A stretch of DNA of 64,000 nt from assembly GCF_024189295.1 (NCBI RefSeq), contig NZ_JAIZEN010000002.1, forward strand, positions 1 through 64,000, written 5' to 3'. The translations under genes and the position numbers were made by a program. Position 1 is the first letter of the stretch. The number at the start of each line of letters is the position of its first letter. This DNA is from Halobacillus sp. A1 (GTDB taxonomy: Bacteria > Bacillota > Bacilli > Bacillales > Halobacillaceae). Below, piece after piece: positions 42,416-52,643 of the stretch. The notes beneath the pieces were generated by a model that was not told the DNA's origin, made no database searches, and saw only the letters and a list, made by a program, of their open reading frames with translations.

Positions 42416-43738
42416 CTATTTCTTTTTCCGGAAACTTTCACGTTTGAGCTGTCTATAATTTTTATCAGCTTCCTGCTTCATTTTTTTCTTATAGCCTGGT
42501 TTAACCTTTTTAGGTTTTCTGACCATTTGTTTCGCTTGCTTTTCCATATCGTTTTCATTTCGGTTACGCTTTTGCCGCTCTTTGTAGGATTTAGCCTCTA
42601 CCCATTCTCCATTTTTCACTTCATAGAATGTAAAAGATAAACCTCTTCGCTCTAACTTCTCGATTAACGGCAAGTCTTCTTCTGCATAAAGATTAATGGC
42701 AGTTCCTTGCATCCCTGCTCTCGCCGTACGGCCTACACGGTGGACGTAGAACTCTTCCTCTTTAGGCATTCTTGCATTAATTACATGACTTACCCCTTGG
42801 ATATCAATGCCTCTTGAAGCCAGATCAGTGGCCACAATGTATTGGTAACGAAGATTTTGCAAATCTTTAAGCATTCTTTTCCGTTCGCGGGGGCTTAGTC
42901 CGCCATGGATGATTCCAGTTTCCAATCCCCGTTCCAGTAAATCGTTAGCCAGTTCATCAGCCTGCTTTTTTCCATTCGTAAAAATAATGGCTAAATAGGG
43001 TTGGATTGTCTTGGATATATCTATGATGATATCTGCAGGGTTTTTATGACGCAAAGCGACAAGTCTATGCTCCATTGTTTCTGGAGAAGGCTTATTATCC
43101 TTAATTTGAATGTGGGTAGGATTCGATAAATATTTTTTCAAGAACGGCTGCAGCCGTTCCGGAATAGTGGCCGAAAAGACAAGCATTTGAAGATCTTCAT
43201 GCATGCGAAGCAAAATTTGATCGACATCTTCTATAAAACCTAGATCAAGCATTAAATCCGCCTCATCTAAGACAAAGGCTTTCGTCTCATGTAATACAAG
43301 AGCTTCCTCTTTAACCATATCCAACACTCGTCCCGGGGTTCCTACGACGATATGCGGAGGGTTAGAAGATAGTTTCTCCATCATTTTTTGCTTATCTGTC
43401 CCGCCGATCACAAGACTAGACCGCCAAACGTCCGTTTTACCTGCATACTCGATCGCTTTTTTAACTTCATCATAAATTTGATAAGCCAATTCCCTAGTAG
43501 GAGCAGTTATTACAAATTGAACACCTTTGGCACCTTCTTCTATTTGATTGAATAACGGCAGCAGGTAAGCGTGCGTTTTACCGGACCCCGTGTGCGACTG
43601 CCCGATTACACTTTCACCTCGTAAAGCTGCCGGTATGACTTCTATTTGAATAGGAGTAGGTTCTTTAAAACCCAGCCCTTCTATAATTTGCTTTACGTCT
43701 GAACGTATCGCATATTCGTTAAATGAATGATTACTCAT
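42416..43738 (-). CDS. cshB: DEAD-box RNA helicase CshB
   Basis: An ATP-dependent RNA helicase of 440 residues. Motifs in order: Q motif ([11 protein letters not shown], 26-36), motif I SHTGSGKT (48-55), Ia PTRELA, DEAD (158-161), SAT near 190, and motifs [17 protein letters not shown] and [11 protein letters not shown] lysine-rich C-terminal tail of about 50 residues probably binds RNA. CshB acts in cold adaptation and RNA turnover in B. subtilis and is encoded between yqfS (nfo) and ispH as here. The start is divergent from ispH. Confidence 0.93.
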   Translation of the reverse strand: MSNHSFNEYAIRSDVKQIIEGLGFKEPTPIQIEVIPAALRGESVIGQSHTGSGKTHAYLLPLFNQIEEGAKGVQFVITAPTRELAYQIYDEVKKAIEYAGKTDVWRSSLVIGGTDKQKMMEKLSSNPPHIVVGTPGRVLDMVKEEALVLHETKAFVLDEADLMLDLGFIEDVDQILLRMHEDLQMLVFSATIPERLQPFLKKYLSNPTHIQIKDNKPSPETMEHRLVALRHKNPADIIIDISKTIQPYLAIIFTNGKKQADELANDLLERGLETGIIHGGLSPRERKRMLKDLQNLRYQYIVATDLASRGIDIQGVSHVINARMPKEEEFYVHRVGRTARAGMQGTAINLYAEEDLPLIEKLERRGLSFTFYEVKNGEWVEAKSYKERQKRNRNENDMEKQAKQMVRKPKKVKPGYKKKMKQEADKNYRQLKRESFRKKK

Positions 43739-43904
43739 ATACGTGCTCCTTTAATGTAAAATATCCCTACCCTATTATAATCGACTGAAGAAAGAATTGC
43801 ACGAACTGTAGACATTCTTTGTCATCTTCTGCTTTAGCCTTTATAATAGTTAATGAGAAATATTGTTGTAAAAGTTGCTAAGAACGAAGAGGAGGATTTA
43901 TGAA

Positions 43905-44852
43905 ATGGAAGTCATAAAAATCGCCCCTCGCGGTTATTGTTACGGAGTGGTTGATGCCATGGTCATCGCACAAAATGCGGCGAAAGATCCAAATTTACCA
44001 CGACCTATATATATTTTAGGAATGATCGTTCACAATTCTCATGTTACAGAAGCATTTGAAAGTGAAGGAATTATAACCGTCGACGGAAAAAACCGTATGG
44101 ATTTATTAGAAGGAATCAACGATGGTACGGTTATTTTCACTGCACACGGCGTTTCACCTGAAGTGAAAGAACGTGCGAAAAGAAAAGGTTTGACGACGTT
44201 AGATGCTACTTGTCCTGACGTTACGAATACGCACAATCTCATTCGCGACCGTGTGGAGGAAGGCTATGAAATCGTATATGTCGGAAAAAAAGGACATCCT
44301 GAACCTGAAGGGGCCATGGGTGTAGCGCCCGGTAAAGTCCATTTAGTACAGACGGAAGAAGATGTAGAAGAGCTGGAGTTGGATCACGATAAACTGTTGA
44401 TCACCAACCAGACCACGATGAGTCAGTGGGATGTTTATGACGTGATGGAAAAAGTCAAAGAGAAATATCCTCACGTAGAAAAACACCAGGAGATTTGCAT
44501 GGCTACCCAGGTCCGTCAAGAGGCAGTGTCAGAGCAAGCCAAAGATGCAGATTTGACATTGGTAGTAGGGGATCCAAAGAGTAACAACTCAAACCGTCTA
44601 GCTCAAGTATCCATTGAAATTGCAGGAACACAAGCTTACAGAATAGCTGATGTTACAGAGATAGAACTCGAGTGGCTCGAAGGAGTTTCTAAAGTAGCCG
44701 TAACGGCCGGAGCCTCTACACCAACACCGATTACTAAAGAAGTTATTAAATTCATCGAATCATTCGACCATGATAACGAGGAAACATGGGTTCGCGAGTC
44801 ATTAGTTGAACAAAAGAAAATCCTGCCTAAAGTCAGAGCTAAGAAGAAATAA
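43905..44852 (+). CDS. ispH: 4-hydroxy-3-methylbut-2-enyl diphosphate reductase
   Basis: The last enzyme of the MEP pathway: it reduces HMBPP to IPP and DMAPP. The 315 residues start at ATG 43905, with AGAGGAGG nine bases upstream; an in-frame ATG ten codons earlier has no site. Cluster ligands are Cys12 ([10 protein letters not shown]), Cys103 (DATCPDVT) and Cys198 ([10 protein letters not shown]), and the catalytic Glu lies in HPEPEGAMG (about 131-139). TNQTTMSQ is the substrate loop. A strong terminator follows at once. Confidence 0.96.
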   Translation: MEVIKIAPRGYCYGVVDAMVIAQNAAKDPNLPRPIYILGMIVHNSHVTEAFESEGIITVDGKNRMDLLEGINDGTVIFTAHGVSPEVKERAKRKGLTTLDATCPDVTNTHNLIRDRVEEGYEIVYVGKKGHPEPEGAMGVAPGKVHLVQTEEDVEELELDHDKLLITNQTTMSQWDVYDVMEKVKEKYPHVEKHQEICMATQVRQEAVSEQAKDADLTLVVGDPKSNNSNRLAQVSIEIAGTQAYRIADVTEIELEWLEGVSKVAVTAGASTPTPITKEVIKFIESFDHDNEETWVRESLVEQKKILPKVRAKKK

Positions 44853-44859
44853 ACTAAAC

Positions 44860-44898
44860 AAAAGGTCATCCGTTCATTAGACGGATGACCTTTTGTTT
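44860..44898 (+). terminator. Terminator of ispH
   Basis: AAAAGGTCATCCGT and ACGGATGACCTTTT form a 14-bp hairpin with a short loop, followed by T-rich sequence on the plus strand. Confidence 0.9.
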
Positions 44899-44971
44899 CA
44901 ACAAAGAGATAAATAATATTGTTAGATGGTTTTATATAAAGTAGTTATCAATATGGCAAGATCGTTGTATG

Positions 44972-45112
44972 CTCAATTTCGAGACATTTCTTAAGTGAAT
45001 CAAGAATACGGGGAATGGCTCGCTATCCGTGGGAACGCGGCGAGTCTTCCTCGGTCCCCCAGGCGAACCTTTTCCTGAAGCCACAAAGCCAAGAATATGT
45101 CTCGAAGTTAAG
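44972..45112. repeat. GC-rich dispersed intergenic repeat, copy 3, with terminal inverted repeats
   Basis: The left end CTCAATTTCGAGACAT (44972-44987) and right end ATGTCTCGAAGTTAAG (45097-45112) are inverted repeats (14 of 16). Between them, acggggaatggctcgctatc, gcggcgagtcttcctcgg and gtcccccaggcgaacc match the copies at 130-303 and 477-621, with the right part shortened. It is the best preserved copy for the ends and lies between the ispH terminator and yqfO. Confidence 0.65.
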
Positions 45113-45117
45113 TCTTA

Positions 45118-46230
45118 TTAACAAAAACGAAAAGGCTCAGTGTTCGAAGTAGAGATAAAAAACTTTACTTCATCAGAAAATTTATCATCAAAATATTTTT
45201 TCAAAACCGGGTTGATCACTTTTTCTACATGATGGCCAGGATCAATAACCATCAACCCGTTTTCCCAAGCCTCTTGCGCTAAATGGAAAGTCATATCTCC
45301 AGTTATAAATACATCAGCACCTTTAGCTAAAGCAGCTCCGTGATATTTCTCACCGCTCCCACCAAGCAGCGCTATGCGCCGGACTTTTTGATCAGGCTCC
45401 CCGATAAAGCGGAGCTTTGATACTTGATATTTTTCTTTAACCAATTCACAAAGGGTATGCAGTGTCATTTCACTACTTAAATCACCGACTCTGCCCACTC
45501 CCCTTTTTTGACCTTCATTTAGTAAAGGGAATACATCATAAGCAGCTTCTTCATATGGATGAGCTTTTCTCATAGAATGTATGACCGTTTCCACTTTTTC
45601 TTTAGGTAAAATGGTTTCTAACCTATCTTCTTTCACTTTTTCAAGATCGCCTTGACTGCCTATAAATGGGGTTGAGCCTTCTAGAGGTTTAAACGTCCCC
45701 TCTCCGCTCACCTGATATGTGCAATGGCTATAATCGCCTATATGGCCAGCCCCAGCTTCACTGATTGCATCCCTTACATAATCTGTGTGGCTCGAAGGAA
45801 CAAATACTGTTAGTTTAACAAGTTCTTCATTATTAGATTCAATTAAAGGCTGTAGGTTTTCAATTCCAAGAAGTTCTGCCATAGCATCATTTACTCCACC
45901 TTCAGCCACATCCAAATTCGTATGAGAAGCGTACACCGTAATATTATGTTGAATCAATTTTTTTATAGCTCGTCCTTTGGGTGTATCAAGGTTTATTTCA
46001 TTGAGCTTGATAAACAACAAGGGATGATGAGCGACAATCATATCTGCCCCTTGCTCAATCGCTTCATCTACAACATTCTCCAGCACGTCCAGTGTAATCA
46101 TCACTTTTTTTACGGGCTGCTTGAGAGACCCTACTTGCAGCCCCACATTGTCCCAGTCAAAAGCATACTCTTTAGGTGCTATTTCCTCTAATGATTTGAT
46201 AATGTCCGATGCAGTTACGTCATTAGCCAT
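45118..46230 (-). CDS. yqfO: Nif3-like dinuclear metal-centre protein (YqfO, DUF34)
   Basis: A 370-residue protein of the Nif3/DUF34 family, often annotated as a GTP cyclohydrolase 1 type 2 homologue. Metal-binding His and Asp residues are in DMIVAHHPLLF (about 59-69), ASHTNLDVAEGG and the C-terminal GDMTFH and GHHVEK. A middle domain (about 130-235), like the CutA/PII-fold insert of YqfO, is present. Function in bacilli is unresolved. It overlaps the end of trmK by eight bases, the B. subtilis order. Confidence 0.9.
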   Translation of the reverse strand: MANDVTASDIIKSLEEIAPKEYAFDWDNVGLQVGSLKQPVKKVMITLDVLENVVDEAIEQGADMIVAHHPLLFIKLNEINLDTPKGRAIKKLIQHNITVYASHTNLDVAEGGVNDAMAELLGIENLQPLIESNNEELVKLTVFVPSSHTDYVRDAISEAGAGHIGDYSHCTYQVSGEGTFKPLEGSTPFIGSQGDLEKVKEDRLETILPKEKVETVIHSMRKAHPYEEAAYDVFPLLNEGQKRGVGRVGDLSSEMTLHTLCELVKEKYQVSKLRFIGEPDQKVRRIALLGGSGEKYHGAALAKGADVFITGDMTFHLAQEAWENGLMVIDPGHHVEKVINPVLKKYFDDKFSDEVKFFISTSNTEPFRFC

Positions 46231-46930
46231 TTGTTAATGCCTCCTCAATCCATCGAATTTCTCTTTCAAATATATTTAATTTACTTTCATCAGGAAAAGG
46301 TGACTTCTGTATTTGATGAATGATTTGTCTTTTCTTTTCCTTTTCCTGTTGCCATTTCATCTGAAACGCTTCATTTTTCTCTTCTAATAGATGAGGGCCA
46401 AACCAAAGCTGTTTTTCGAGGATATTTTCATTATAATTTTCCAGGCCTTCTCCTTGTTCAGCTACTAAAATTTCATAAATATGACCATTCTCTACAATAA
46501 TACATTCTTCCACTAAATTATAATTATGCTCAATAAGCCACCGTCGGATGGAACGAGCATCTATATTAGGCTGAGCAATTATTCTTGAGACTTTCCTTAG
46601 CTTATTTTTCCCTTCTTCTAGAATATCTCTTATTAAAGGACCGCCCATACCGGCAATCACAATTTGATTCACACGTTCATCTATGACCGCTAACCCATTT
46701 CCCTGCTTGACTTCAATCCTGTCCTCCAATTGATTGTCTGCTACTTCTTTTTGAGCGCTCAAAAAAGGGCCGCGATTGAGTTCACCCGCAATGGCAAAAG
46801 CTTCTGAATTGCGGCTGCAAACATAACAGGGCAGATAAGCATGATCTGACCCTATATCTGCAAAGTATACCGGTTCTACTAAATAATCAGCTATCTTTTG
46901 CAGCCGCTTTGATAATTGATTTCCGTTCAT
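46223..46930 (-). CDS. trmK: tRNA (adenine-22-N1)-methyltransferase TrmK
   Basis: A SAM-dependent methyltransferase that makes m1A22 in bacterial tRNAs. The 235-residue protein has the Rossmann SAM-binding part ADIGSDHAYLPCYV (24-37) and the NPPF-like catalytic site QIVIAGMGGPLIRDIL (about 90-105), then a C-terminal coiled-coil-like domain. It is upstream of and overlaps yqfO. Orthologue of B. subtilis YqfN/TrmK by sequence and order. Confidence 0.92.
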   Translation of the reverse strand: MNGNQLSKRLQKIADYLVEPVYFADIGSDHAYLPCYVCSRNSEAFAIAGELNRGPFLSAQKEVADNQLEDRIEVKQGNGLAVIDERVNQIVIAGMGGPLIRDILEEGKNKLRKVSRIIAQPNIDARSIRRWLIEHNYNLVEECIIVENGHIYEILVAEQGEGLENYNENILEKQLWFGPHLLEEKNEAFQMKWQQEKEKKRQIIHQIQKSPFPDESKLNIFEREIRWIEEALTNG

Positions 46931-46949
46931 GTTGCAATCTTCCCTCTCA

Positions 46950-46987
46950 TAAAAAGAAAAGCTTCCTGAATGAACAGAAAGCTTTTC
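46950..46987 (-). terminator. Terminator of cccA
   Basis: GAAAAGCTTTCTG and CAGGAAGCTTTTC form a hairpin with one mismatch, followed by TTTTTAT on the minus strand. It lies six bases past the cccA stop. Confidence 0.85.
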
Positions 46988-46992
46988 TCAAT

Positions 46993-47358
46993 TTATTGAT
47001 GTTCTTCAGCAAGCCACTCTGCTAATGTCGCAGCATCGTCACCTGTATAAAGACCTGCAGGCATAGCCCCATCGCCTTTACCATTTTCAATGATGTCTTG
47101 GATCTCAGAGGCATCATATTGAGAACCTACTTCTTGAAGACTCGGTCCATTTTGGCCTTCGAGGTCTCCACCATGACAGCTGGAACACTGTTGTTCATAC
47201 ATTTCTTCTGGTCCAGCAGCGGTTTCTTCTGTTCCTTCACCATCTTCTGCGTTTTCAATTGCATTCCTTTCGTTGACTCCAACTGATGACACAACAATCA
47301 TCACTAGAATTCCGAGCACAGCAATAATCGCAAAAGGAATCACAGGGTTTCTTCTCAT
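46993..47358 (-). CDS. cccA: Membrane-bound cytochrome c550
   Basis: A c-type cytochrome of the electron transport chain, anchored on the outer face. The 121-residue protein starts at ATG 47358, with AAGGAGG nine bases upstream; an ATG three codons earlier lies inside that site. One helix (about 6-25) is followed by an acidic linker NAEDGEGTEETAAGPEE, the haem motif CSSCH (58-62) and the axial Met in GDGAMPAG (M99). It matches B. subtilis CccA, encoded next to sigA. The linker acidity fits a salt-adapted organism. Confidence 0.92.
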   Translation of the reverse strand: MRRNPVIPFAIIAVLGILVMIVVSSVGVNERNAIENAEDGEGTEETAAGPEEMYEQQCSSCHGGDLEGQNGPSLQEVGSQYDASEIQDIIENGKGDGAMPAGLYTGDDAATLAEWLAEEHQ

Positions 47359-47464
47359 TAGTTGCATCCTCCTTATGTATTCCCTAAAAGTATGAGAGAT
47401 GTCTAATAGACTATACTTATTTTACTTTAAATTCCTTCCATAGGAAAGGAAAATCAGACAAATA

Positions 47465-47995
47465 CTAAAAAACTGTGGTCAATCCGATAACAATTATTCC
47501 TAATAAACCGAGTATTTTCAGATAAGTATACTGCTTTAACCTGCCAATCACAAGCCAAATTATAGAGTGAATACCTGCCATCAAGTAAACCCACAAATTA
47601 TTATCCATCCAATAACCAGTTATATAAACAGCAAAAACCATAACCAGTACTAAAAGTATGACAAGTGACGTTTGGGTAAAGTGTTGAAATTGATAGGAAG
47701 TAGATCTATATAAAATGAAAGCGATACCAACAAAAGTCGACAAAAGACCTGTTTGCAATATAATTCCCAGTTCAGTAAAATAAATGACAAGAAATGAAAG
47801 TGGAAGCAATAAAAGGATAACACTTACATAAGTATACAGTAGGTAAGGAAGTGTAGTTTTTGATGGCAATCTTTCAGGTTTCTCCATACCTTCAGAATAC
47901 AATGCCAAAAGAAAATCACAATATTGCTCTGGCAGTAATCGATTCTGCTTCCAATATAATATCTCTTTAACAATCGTTTCATTCCGTTTGTCCAA
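47465..47995 (-). CDS. Conserved membrane protein of unknown function
   Basis: A 176-residue protein: an N-terminal soluble helical part (1-40, containing EILYWKQNRLLPEQYCDFLL) followed by five or six hydrophobic segments (about 50-70, 77-92, 106-125, 130-150, 155-175). I do not recognise its family; the N-terminal motif recurs in other small membrane proteins and may be a domain of DUF2157 type. The start is TTG at 47995, with GGGGTGA upstream. It lies between sigA and cccA on the same strand and is probably transcribed with them or by read-through. Confidence 0.6.
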   Translation of the reverse strand: MDKRNETIVKEILYWKQNRLLPEQYCDFLLALYSEGMEKPERLPSKTTLPYLLYTYVSVILLLLPLSFLVIYFTELGIILQTGLLSTFVGIAFILYRSTSYQFQHFTQTSLVILLVLVMVFAVYITGYWMDNNLWVYLMAGIHSIIWLVIGRLKQYTYLKILGLLGIIVIGLTTVF

Positions 47996-48022
47996 TAGAC
48001 TTTCACCCCACCTCTCCTGATA

Positions 48023-48055
48023 AAACTTTAGGGACCCTCCGGCCCCTAAAGAATG
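48023..48055 (-). terminator. Terminator of sigA
   Basis: TTTAGGG and CCCTAAA pair around a GC-rich loop, followed by GTTTTATC on the minus strand. It lies 50 bases past the sigA stop. The weak T-run leaves read-through into the next gene possible. Confidence 0.6.
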
Positions 48056-48105
48056 AACAAGATATATCCTATATATCGGATGGGTTCCATTACGGATTAA
48101 GAAAC

Positions 48106-49233
48106 TTATTCCATAAAATCTTTCAATCGTTTGCTTCGGCTAGGGTGTCTCAGTTTTCTTAATGCTTTCGCTTCGATTTGACGGATACGTTCTCTTGTCA
48201 CACCGAATACTTTCCCTACTTCTTCTAATGTGCGGGTGCGGCCGTCATCCAGGCCAAAGCGAAGACGCAACACGTTTTCCTCACGATCGGTCAGCGTGTC
48301 CAGCACATCTTCCAATTGTTCTTTTAATAACTCGTAAGCTGCGTGATCGGAAGGTGATGTCGCTTCCTGATCTTCAATGAAATCTCCAAGATGAGAGTCA
48401 TCTTCTTCACCGATTGGTGTCTCAAGAGAAACAGGTTCTTGTGCGATTTTCAAAATTTCCCGGACTTTATCAGGTGTAAGTTCCATGTCCTGTGCAATTT
48501 CTTCAGGAGTAGGTTCTCGTCCTAGATCTTGAAGAAGCTGTCTTTGAACCCTGATCAGCTTATTAATCGTTTCCACCATATGGACCGGAATACGTATAGT
48601 ACGTGCCTGGTCAGCGATCGCGCGCGTTATCGCCTGCCTTATCCACCAAGTGGCATACGTACTGAATTTATACCCTTTACGGTAATCGAATTTTTCAACT
48701 GCTTTAATTAGACCCATGTTTCCTTCCTGAATCAAGTCTAAGAAAAGCATTCCCCGTCCTACATATCTCTTTGCAATACTTACCACTAAACGCAGGTTGG
48801 CTTCTGCTAGATCACGTTTAGCTTCTTCGTCGCCTTCCTCTATCCTCTGAGCCAGGCTTATTTCATCCTTGGCAGCAAGTAAATTGACACGACCGATTTC
48901 TTTAAGATACATACGGACGGGATCATTGATTTTTACACCAGGCGGTACACTAAGATCGTTCAAGTTGAACTCTTCTTCTTTGTTCAACTGCTGCATACTA
49001 GGGTCCTGGTCAGAATCTCCTATAACTTCAACACCCTGTTCATTCAGGTGTTCGTAATATTCGTCCATTTGATCAGAATCCAATTCAAAACTGGATAATT
49101 TCTCAGCAACCTCTTCGTAAGCTAGAACTCCCCTCTTTTTCCCCATTTCAAGGAGCTGTTCTTTTGCTTGCTCTAGAGTTAGTTCGCTGTCATTTTCTTT
49201 AGAACGTGATGGCTGTTGTTGCTTGTCCGCCAT
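48106..49233 (-). CDS. sigA: RNA polymerase sigma factor SigA (RpoD)
   Basis: The housekeeping sigma factor of 375 residues. Region 1.2 starts near [20 protein letters not shown] (96-115). Region 2 includes [19 protein letters not shown] and the -10 reading [20 protein letters not shown]; region 4 carries the -35 helix-turn-helix [20 protein letters not shown] near the C-terminus. The short N-terminal region 1.1 is acidic. It follows dnaG by 32 bases, as in the dnaG-sigA part of the Bacillus macromolecular synthesis operon. AAGGAGG precedes the start. Confidence 0.98.
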   Translation of the reverse strand: MADKQQQPSRSKENDSELTLEQAKEQLLEMGKKRGVLAYEEVAEKLSSFELDSDQMDEYYEHLNEQGVEVIGDSDQDPSMQQLNKEEEFNLNDLSVPPGVKINDPVRMYLKEIGRVNLLAAKDEISLAQRIEEGDEEAKRDLAEANLRLVVSIAKRYVGRGMLFLDLIQEGNMGLIKAVEKFDYRKGYKFSTYATWWIRQAITRAIADQARTIRIPVHMVETINKLIRVQRQLLQDLGREPTPEEIAQDMELTPDKVREILKIAQEPVSLETPIGEEDDSHLGDFIEDQEATSPSDHAAYELLKEQLEDVLDTLTDREENVLRLRFGLDDGRTRTLEEVGKVFGVTRERIRQIEAKALRKLRHPSRSKRLKDFME

Positions 49234-49265
49234 TTGTCCCCCTCCTTCCGACTATCCATACCAAG

Positions 49266-51092
49266 TTAATGAGTATTTTTCAACTCTTGTTTCCGTCTCA
49301 AAATTTCCATTGCGATTTGCGCAGCTTTTATAGGATCACCGTGCTGCTCCGCTCTCTTTTGTTCTGCTTCTAAACTTTTGATATCCGTACGATCCGTATT
49401 TTCCATTCGGATACGATGGATATAGTCTCCCAGTTCCTGATCGGTTATTTCTTCCTCAGCGTTAGGTGACATCGTCAATTGTATAACTAAATTCTTTAAA
49501 GATTCATCTTCCAGACGCTCGATAAATTGACTAATGTCAGGTGCATGGCCATCTTCATAATATGCGTATAAGTGCGTAACGATTACCTGGTGCTCGGAAA
49601 TATTAAACGACCCACCTAATTCCTCTTGCACTTTATCAGCAATAACCGGGTTTTTCAACATATTTGCAATAAGCTTTCTTTCCGCATTGTGAAAGGCCGG
49701 GAGCAGTTTATGATGCATGGATTGAGAATCTATCGAACGGTTCTGCCAATTTTTCTTCTGCTTCCCTTGTGAAGGGGCTGACGGAACTCGTTTCTTTAAT
49801 TGATCTACTTCATCTTTTAAGGTTTCCATTGATATATCAAAATCCGCGGCTACTTCTTTTAGATAATGCTCTCTTTCTATGGCACGATCTAATTGAGCTA
49901 CCTCCTGTAGTACCTTTTCGATATAAGCAATGCGATCTCCTTCTAGTTGTAGATTATAATTTCTACGAAGGTAATTTATTATAAATGACGTATAGGGATC
50001 GCTCGCATCTATAACTTCTTTTTTGAAACGATCTCCGCCATGTTTTTTAATGTAATCGTCTGGATCCATGCCTTCGGGTAAACGGGCTACATTTGTCTGA
50101 CAACCTGTAAGCTTGAGAAGTTTCGCCGCTTTAGCCGCGGCATTCATTCCTGCTTCGTCTCCGTCGTAGCAGATGATTGCCGTCTCAGCATAACGGTCAA
50201 TCAACTGAGCCTGTACTTCAGAAATAGAGGTTCCCATTGTCGCTACACCATTCTCTACACCCGCTTGACGGGCAGCAATAACATCAGCATATCCTTCGAA
50301 CAAAATAATTGTTTTCGTTTTCCTGATGGCCGAACGTGCTAAATCAAAATTGAACAGCAGTCTGCCCTTTTGGAAAAGGTCTGTTTCCGGACTGTTCAAA
50401 TATTTAGGCTGCTGGTCTCCTAAAGATCTCCCAGCAAAAGCGACGGTCTTCCCTAAATGATTACGAAGTGGAAACATGATTCTGCCTCGAAACCGATCCG
50501 AATAATCTCCTTTATCATTTACGTTCAATAAACCGGCTTTTACCATAGTTTGCGGATGGTACCCTTTTTTCTCAAGAAAGGTTACAACAAAAGACGGGGA
50601 TGTGGGTGAAAATCCGATTTGATACTCCCGGATGATTTCCTCCGTAAACCCTCGATCCAGCAAATACTGAAGGGCTTGTTTACCTTCTTTAGAGTTGCGG
50701 AGCATATGTGAGTATAGTTTGGTCAGCCATTCATGAGCCTCCAACATACTTTGAGCTTCAGGGTCTTGTTTTCCAGCAGGTTCTTCTTTCATTTGTTCAG
50801 GTAAGCTGTGGCCCGTTCTCTCAGCTGTTTTTTGGACAGCCTGAATGAAGTTATACCCTTCTATCTCCATTAAAAAAGAATATACGTTGCCGCCTTTTCC
50901 ACATCCGAAGCAGTGAAATATTTGTTTGTCGCTGGATACAGAAAAGGAAGGCGTATTCTCTCCATGAAACGGACACAAACCGAAGTAGTTTCTCCCCTGC
51001 CGTTTCAATTGAACGTATTCCCCAATAACCTCTGCTATATCTACTGATTTTCTAATCTCATCGACTGTTTCTTCAGGAATGTGTCCAGCCAT
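49266..51092 (-). CDS. dnaG: DNA primase
   Basis: Makes RNA primers at the replication fork. The 608 residues start at ATG 51092, MAGHIPEETVDEIRK; the open frame extends four codons further, but GGTGA sits just before this ATG. The zinc-binding domain has Cys40, His43, Cys61 and Cys64 (GLCPFHGENTP, HCFGCGKGG). The TOPRIM catalytic part has LFEGYADVIA and YDGDEAGMNAA (about 260-310), and a C-terminal helicase-binding domain follows. It is upstream of sigA. Confidence 0.97.
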   Translation of the reverse strand: MAGHIPEETVDEIRKSVDIAEVIGEYVQLKRQGRNYFGLCPFHGENTPSFSVSSDKQIFHCFGCGKGGNVYSFLMEIEGYNFIQAVQKTAERTGHSLPEQMKEEPAGKQDPEAQSMLEAHEWLTKLYSHMLRNSKEGKQALQYLLDRGFTEEIIREYQIGFSPTSPSFVVTFLEKKGYHPQTMVKAGLLNVNDKGDYSDRFRGRIMFPLRNHLGKTVAFAGRSLGDQQPKYLNSPETDLFQKGRLLFNFDLARSAIRKTKTIILFEGYADVIAARQAGVENGVATMGTSISEVQAQLIDRYAETAIICYDGDEAGMNAAAKAAKLLKLTGCQTNVARLPEGMDPDDYIKKHGGDRFKKEVIDASDPYTSFIINYLRRNYNLQLEGDRIAYIEKVLQEVAQLDRAIEREHYLKEVAADFDISMETLKDEVDQLKKRVPSAPSQGKQKKNWQNRSIDSQSMHHKLLPAFHNAERKLIANMLKNPVIADKVQEELGGSFNISEHQVIVTHLYAYYEDGHAPDISQFIERLEDESLKNLVIQLTMSPNAEEEITDQELGDYIHRIRMENTDRTDIKSLEAEQKRAEQHGDPIKAAQIAMEILRRKQELKNTH

Positions 51093-51121
51093 ATACATCA
51101 CCATACCAGTTGTAAAATTTA

Positions 51122-51592
51122 CTACATTCCTTCAGGTTCTTCATTCTTTTGGAGTAGGTCCTGTAATGTTTTCGAAAATGTGTCGCGATCATTATTAGTG
51201 AAAGCTTTTGGACCTTTCCATTTTTTCTTGCGTTTCATAGTTTGCTGACGAAGATGCTTTTGATTCATGATATCCGAAGCCTCTTCCTCTTTAATCAGTT
51301 TACCTCGTGGAGTAAGTACGTAAACCCCTTGTAAAGTAAGTAAAACCGCCAAAGAATAATCTTGTGTCACTACTATATCAGCCGTCTTCACATGATTTAA
51401 AATGTAAAGATCAACTGATTGGGAGCCATGGTCAAGAAAAGTCCAGTTTTCGCCATTTAATTCATTCTTAAAATGGTTCACTGTTGCAATAAACTTGGGC
51501 TGAATTTTAAAATCTGAACATACGGCAGTAAGTTCACTTTGAACAGGACAACTATCGGCATCTACCCACACATCACGTTTTAAATTCTGCAT
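51122..51592 (-). CDS. yqxD: YqxD, UPF0178/DUF188 family protein
   Basis: A 156-residue cytosolic protein with the DUF188 signature VWVDADSCPVQ (8-18) and the acidic motifs DIVVTQDYSLA, a PIN-domain-like fold; function is unknown. It lies just upstream of dnaG, as in B. subtilis. No obvious ribosome binding site precedes the ATG, so a start a few codons away or a leaderless mRNA should be considered. The gap upstream, 51593-51751, is AT-rich. Confidence 0.88.
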   Translation of the reverse strand: MQNLKRDVWVDADSCPVQSELTAVCSDFKIQPKFIATVNHFKNELNGENWTFLDHGSQSVDLYILNHVKTADIVVTQDYSLAVLLTLQGVYVLTPRGKLIKEEEASDIMNQKHLRQQTMKRKKKWKGPKAFTNNDRDTFSKTLQDLLQKNEEPEGM

Positions 51593-51751
51593 AACTCAAT
51601 AATTCTACAATAATCGTTAGAATCCTTCCCATTTTATAATGTTTTACTTTTCTGAAAAGTGTCCTCACATAATTAGCAATAAGATTATTTTTACACAAAT
51701 ATTTATTATAATACCTATGATTTATAAAATCTATAGTTTTTTTGTTTTTTT

Positions 51752-51796
51752 TCATGAAAAATCGCGCTTTTATGTAAAAAAGCACGATTTTTTCTT
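51752..51796 (-). terminator. Terminator of yqfL
   Basis: AAAAATCGTGCTTTT and AAAAGCGCGATTTTT pair around a six-base loop, with T-rich flanks on the minus strand. It lies four bases past the yqfL stop. Confidence 0.8.
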
Positions 51797-51799
51797 AAT

Positions 51800-52609
51800 T
51801 CACGATGAGTACTCCCGTAATTTACTCATGATGACGTTAGCAGTTTCTTCGACTGCTTTATGGGAAACATCTATCACATGACAGCCGATTTGATCAACGA
51901 TACGATCAAAATGTTCGATTTCCTGCTGAATGCGATCCATGTTAGCGTAACTCGCTTCAGCACCGAGTCCTAAAGATTTCAAACGTTCTTTACGTATATC
52001 GTTCAGCTTTTGTGGACTGATTTTTAATCCGATACACTTCTTCGGATCTACTTTGAATAATTCTTCAGGAGGCTCAACTTCCGGAACGATAGGTACGTTC
52101 GCTACTTTTAATCTCTTATGAGCTAAATATTGTGAAAGTGGAGTTTTGGAAGTCCTCGAAACACCAATGAGCACGATATCCGCTTTTCCGATCCCACGGG
52201 CGTCTCGTCCATCATCATATTTCACAGCAAATTCGATTGCTTCGACTCTTTTGAAATAATCCTCATCCAGTTTATGAACCAAACCTGGCTCTAAGCGAGG
52301 TTCAGTCTTAAAAAATCTTTGCATCGCATCCATCATTGGGCCCATGATATCTATACATTCCAAATCATATTCCTTCGCTTTGTTCAATAGGTGGGTTCTG
52401 AACTCAGGAACTACCAGCGTAAAGCCGATCATAGCATTATATTCTTTCGCCTGAGCGACTGTCTCATTAATTGTGCCTTTATCCTCTACGTAAGGGATTC
52501 TTTGCACATCGAATGGTCCATCATCAAATTGGCTTAATGCTGCTTTTACTACTAGTTCTGCTGTTTCTCCTACTGAATCTGAAAGAATGAAAATTAATGG
52601 TTTACTCAC
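51800..52609 (-). CDS. yqfL: Pyruvate phosphate dikinase / PEP synthase regulatory kinase-phosphorylase YqfL
   Basis: A DUF299 protein of 269 residues that reversibly phosphorylates the catalytic region of PEP-forming enzymes (PPDK or PPS) in other bacteria; in B. subtilis YqfL affects CcpN activity. The family start [19 protein letters not shown] and the P-loop GVSRTSKTP (149-157) are intact. I chose GTG 52609 because AAGGAGAGGG lies upstream and the protein then starts at the family's usual residue; the frame extends 21 codons upstream. It follows ccpN by 34 bases. Confidence 0.92.
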   Translation of the reverse strand: MSKPLIFILSDSVGETAELVVKAALSQFDDGPFDVQRIPYVEDKGTINETVAQAKEYNAMIGFTLVVPEFRTHLLNKAKEYDLECIDIMGPMMDAMQRFFKTEPRLEPGLVHKLDEDYFKRVEAIEFAVKYDDGRDARGIGKADIVLIGVSRTSKTPLSQYLAHKRLKVANVPIVPEVEPPEELFKVDPKKCIGLKISPQKLNDIRKERLKSLGLGAEASYANMDRIQQEIEHFDRIVDQIGCHVIDVSHKAVEETANVIMSKLREYSS

Positions 52610-52643
52610 AGCTTTTCCCTCTCCTTCTGCAAAGACGTACGAT

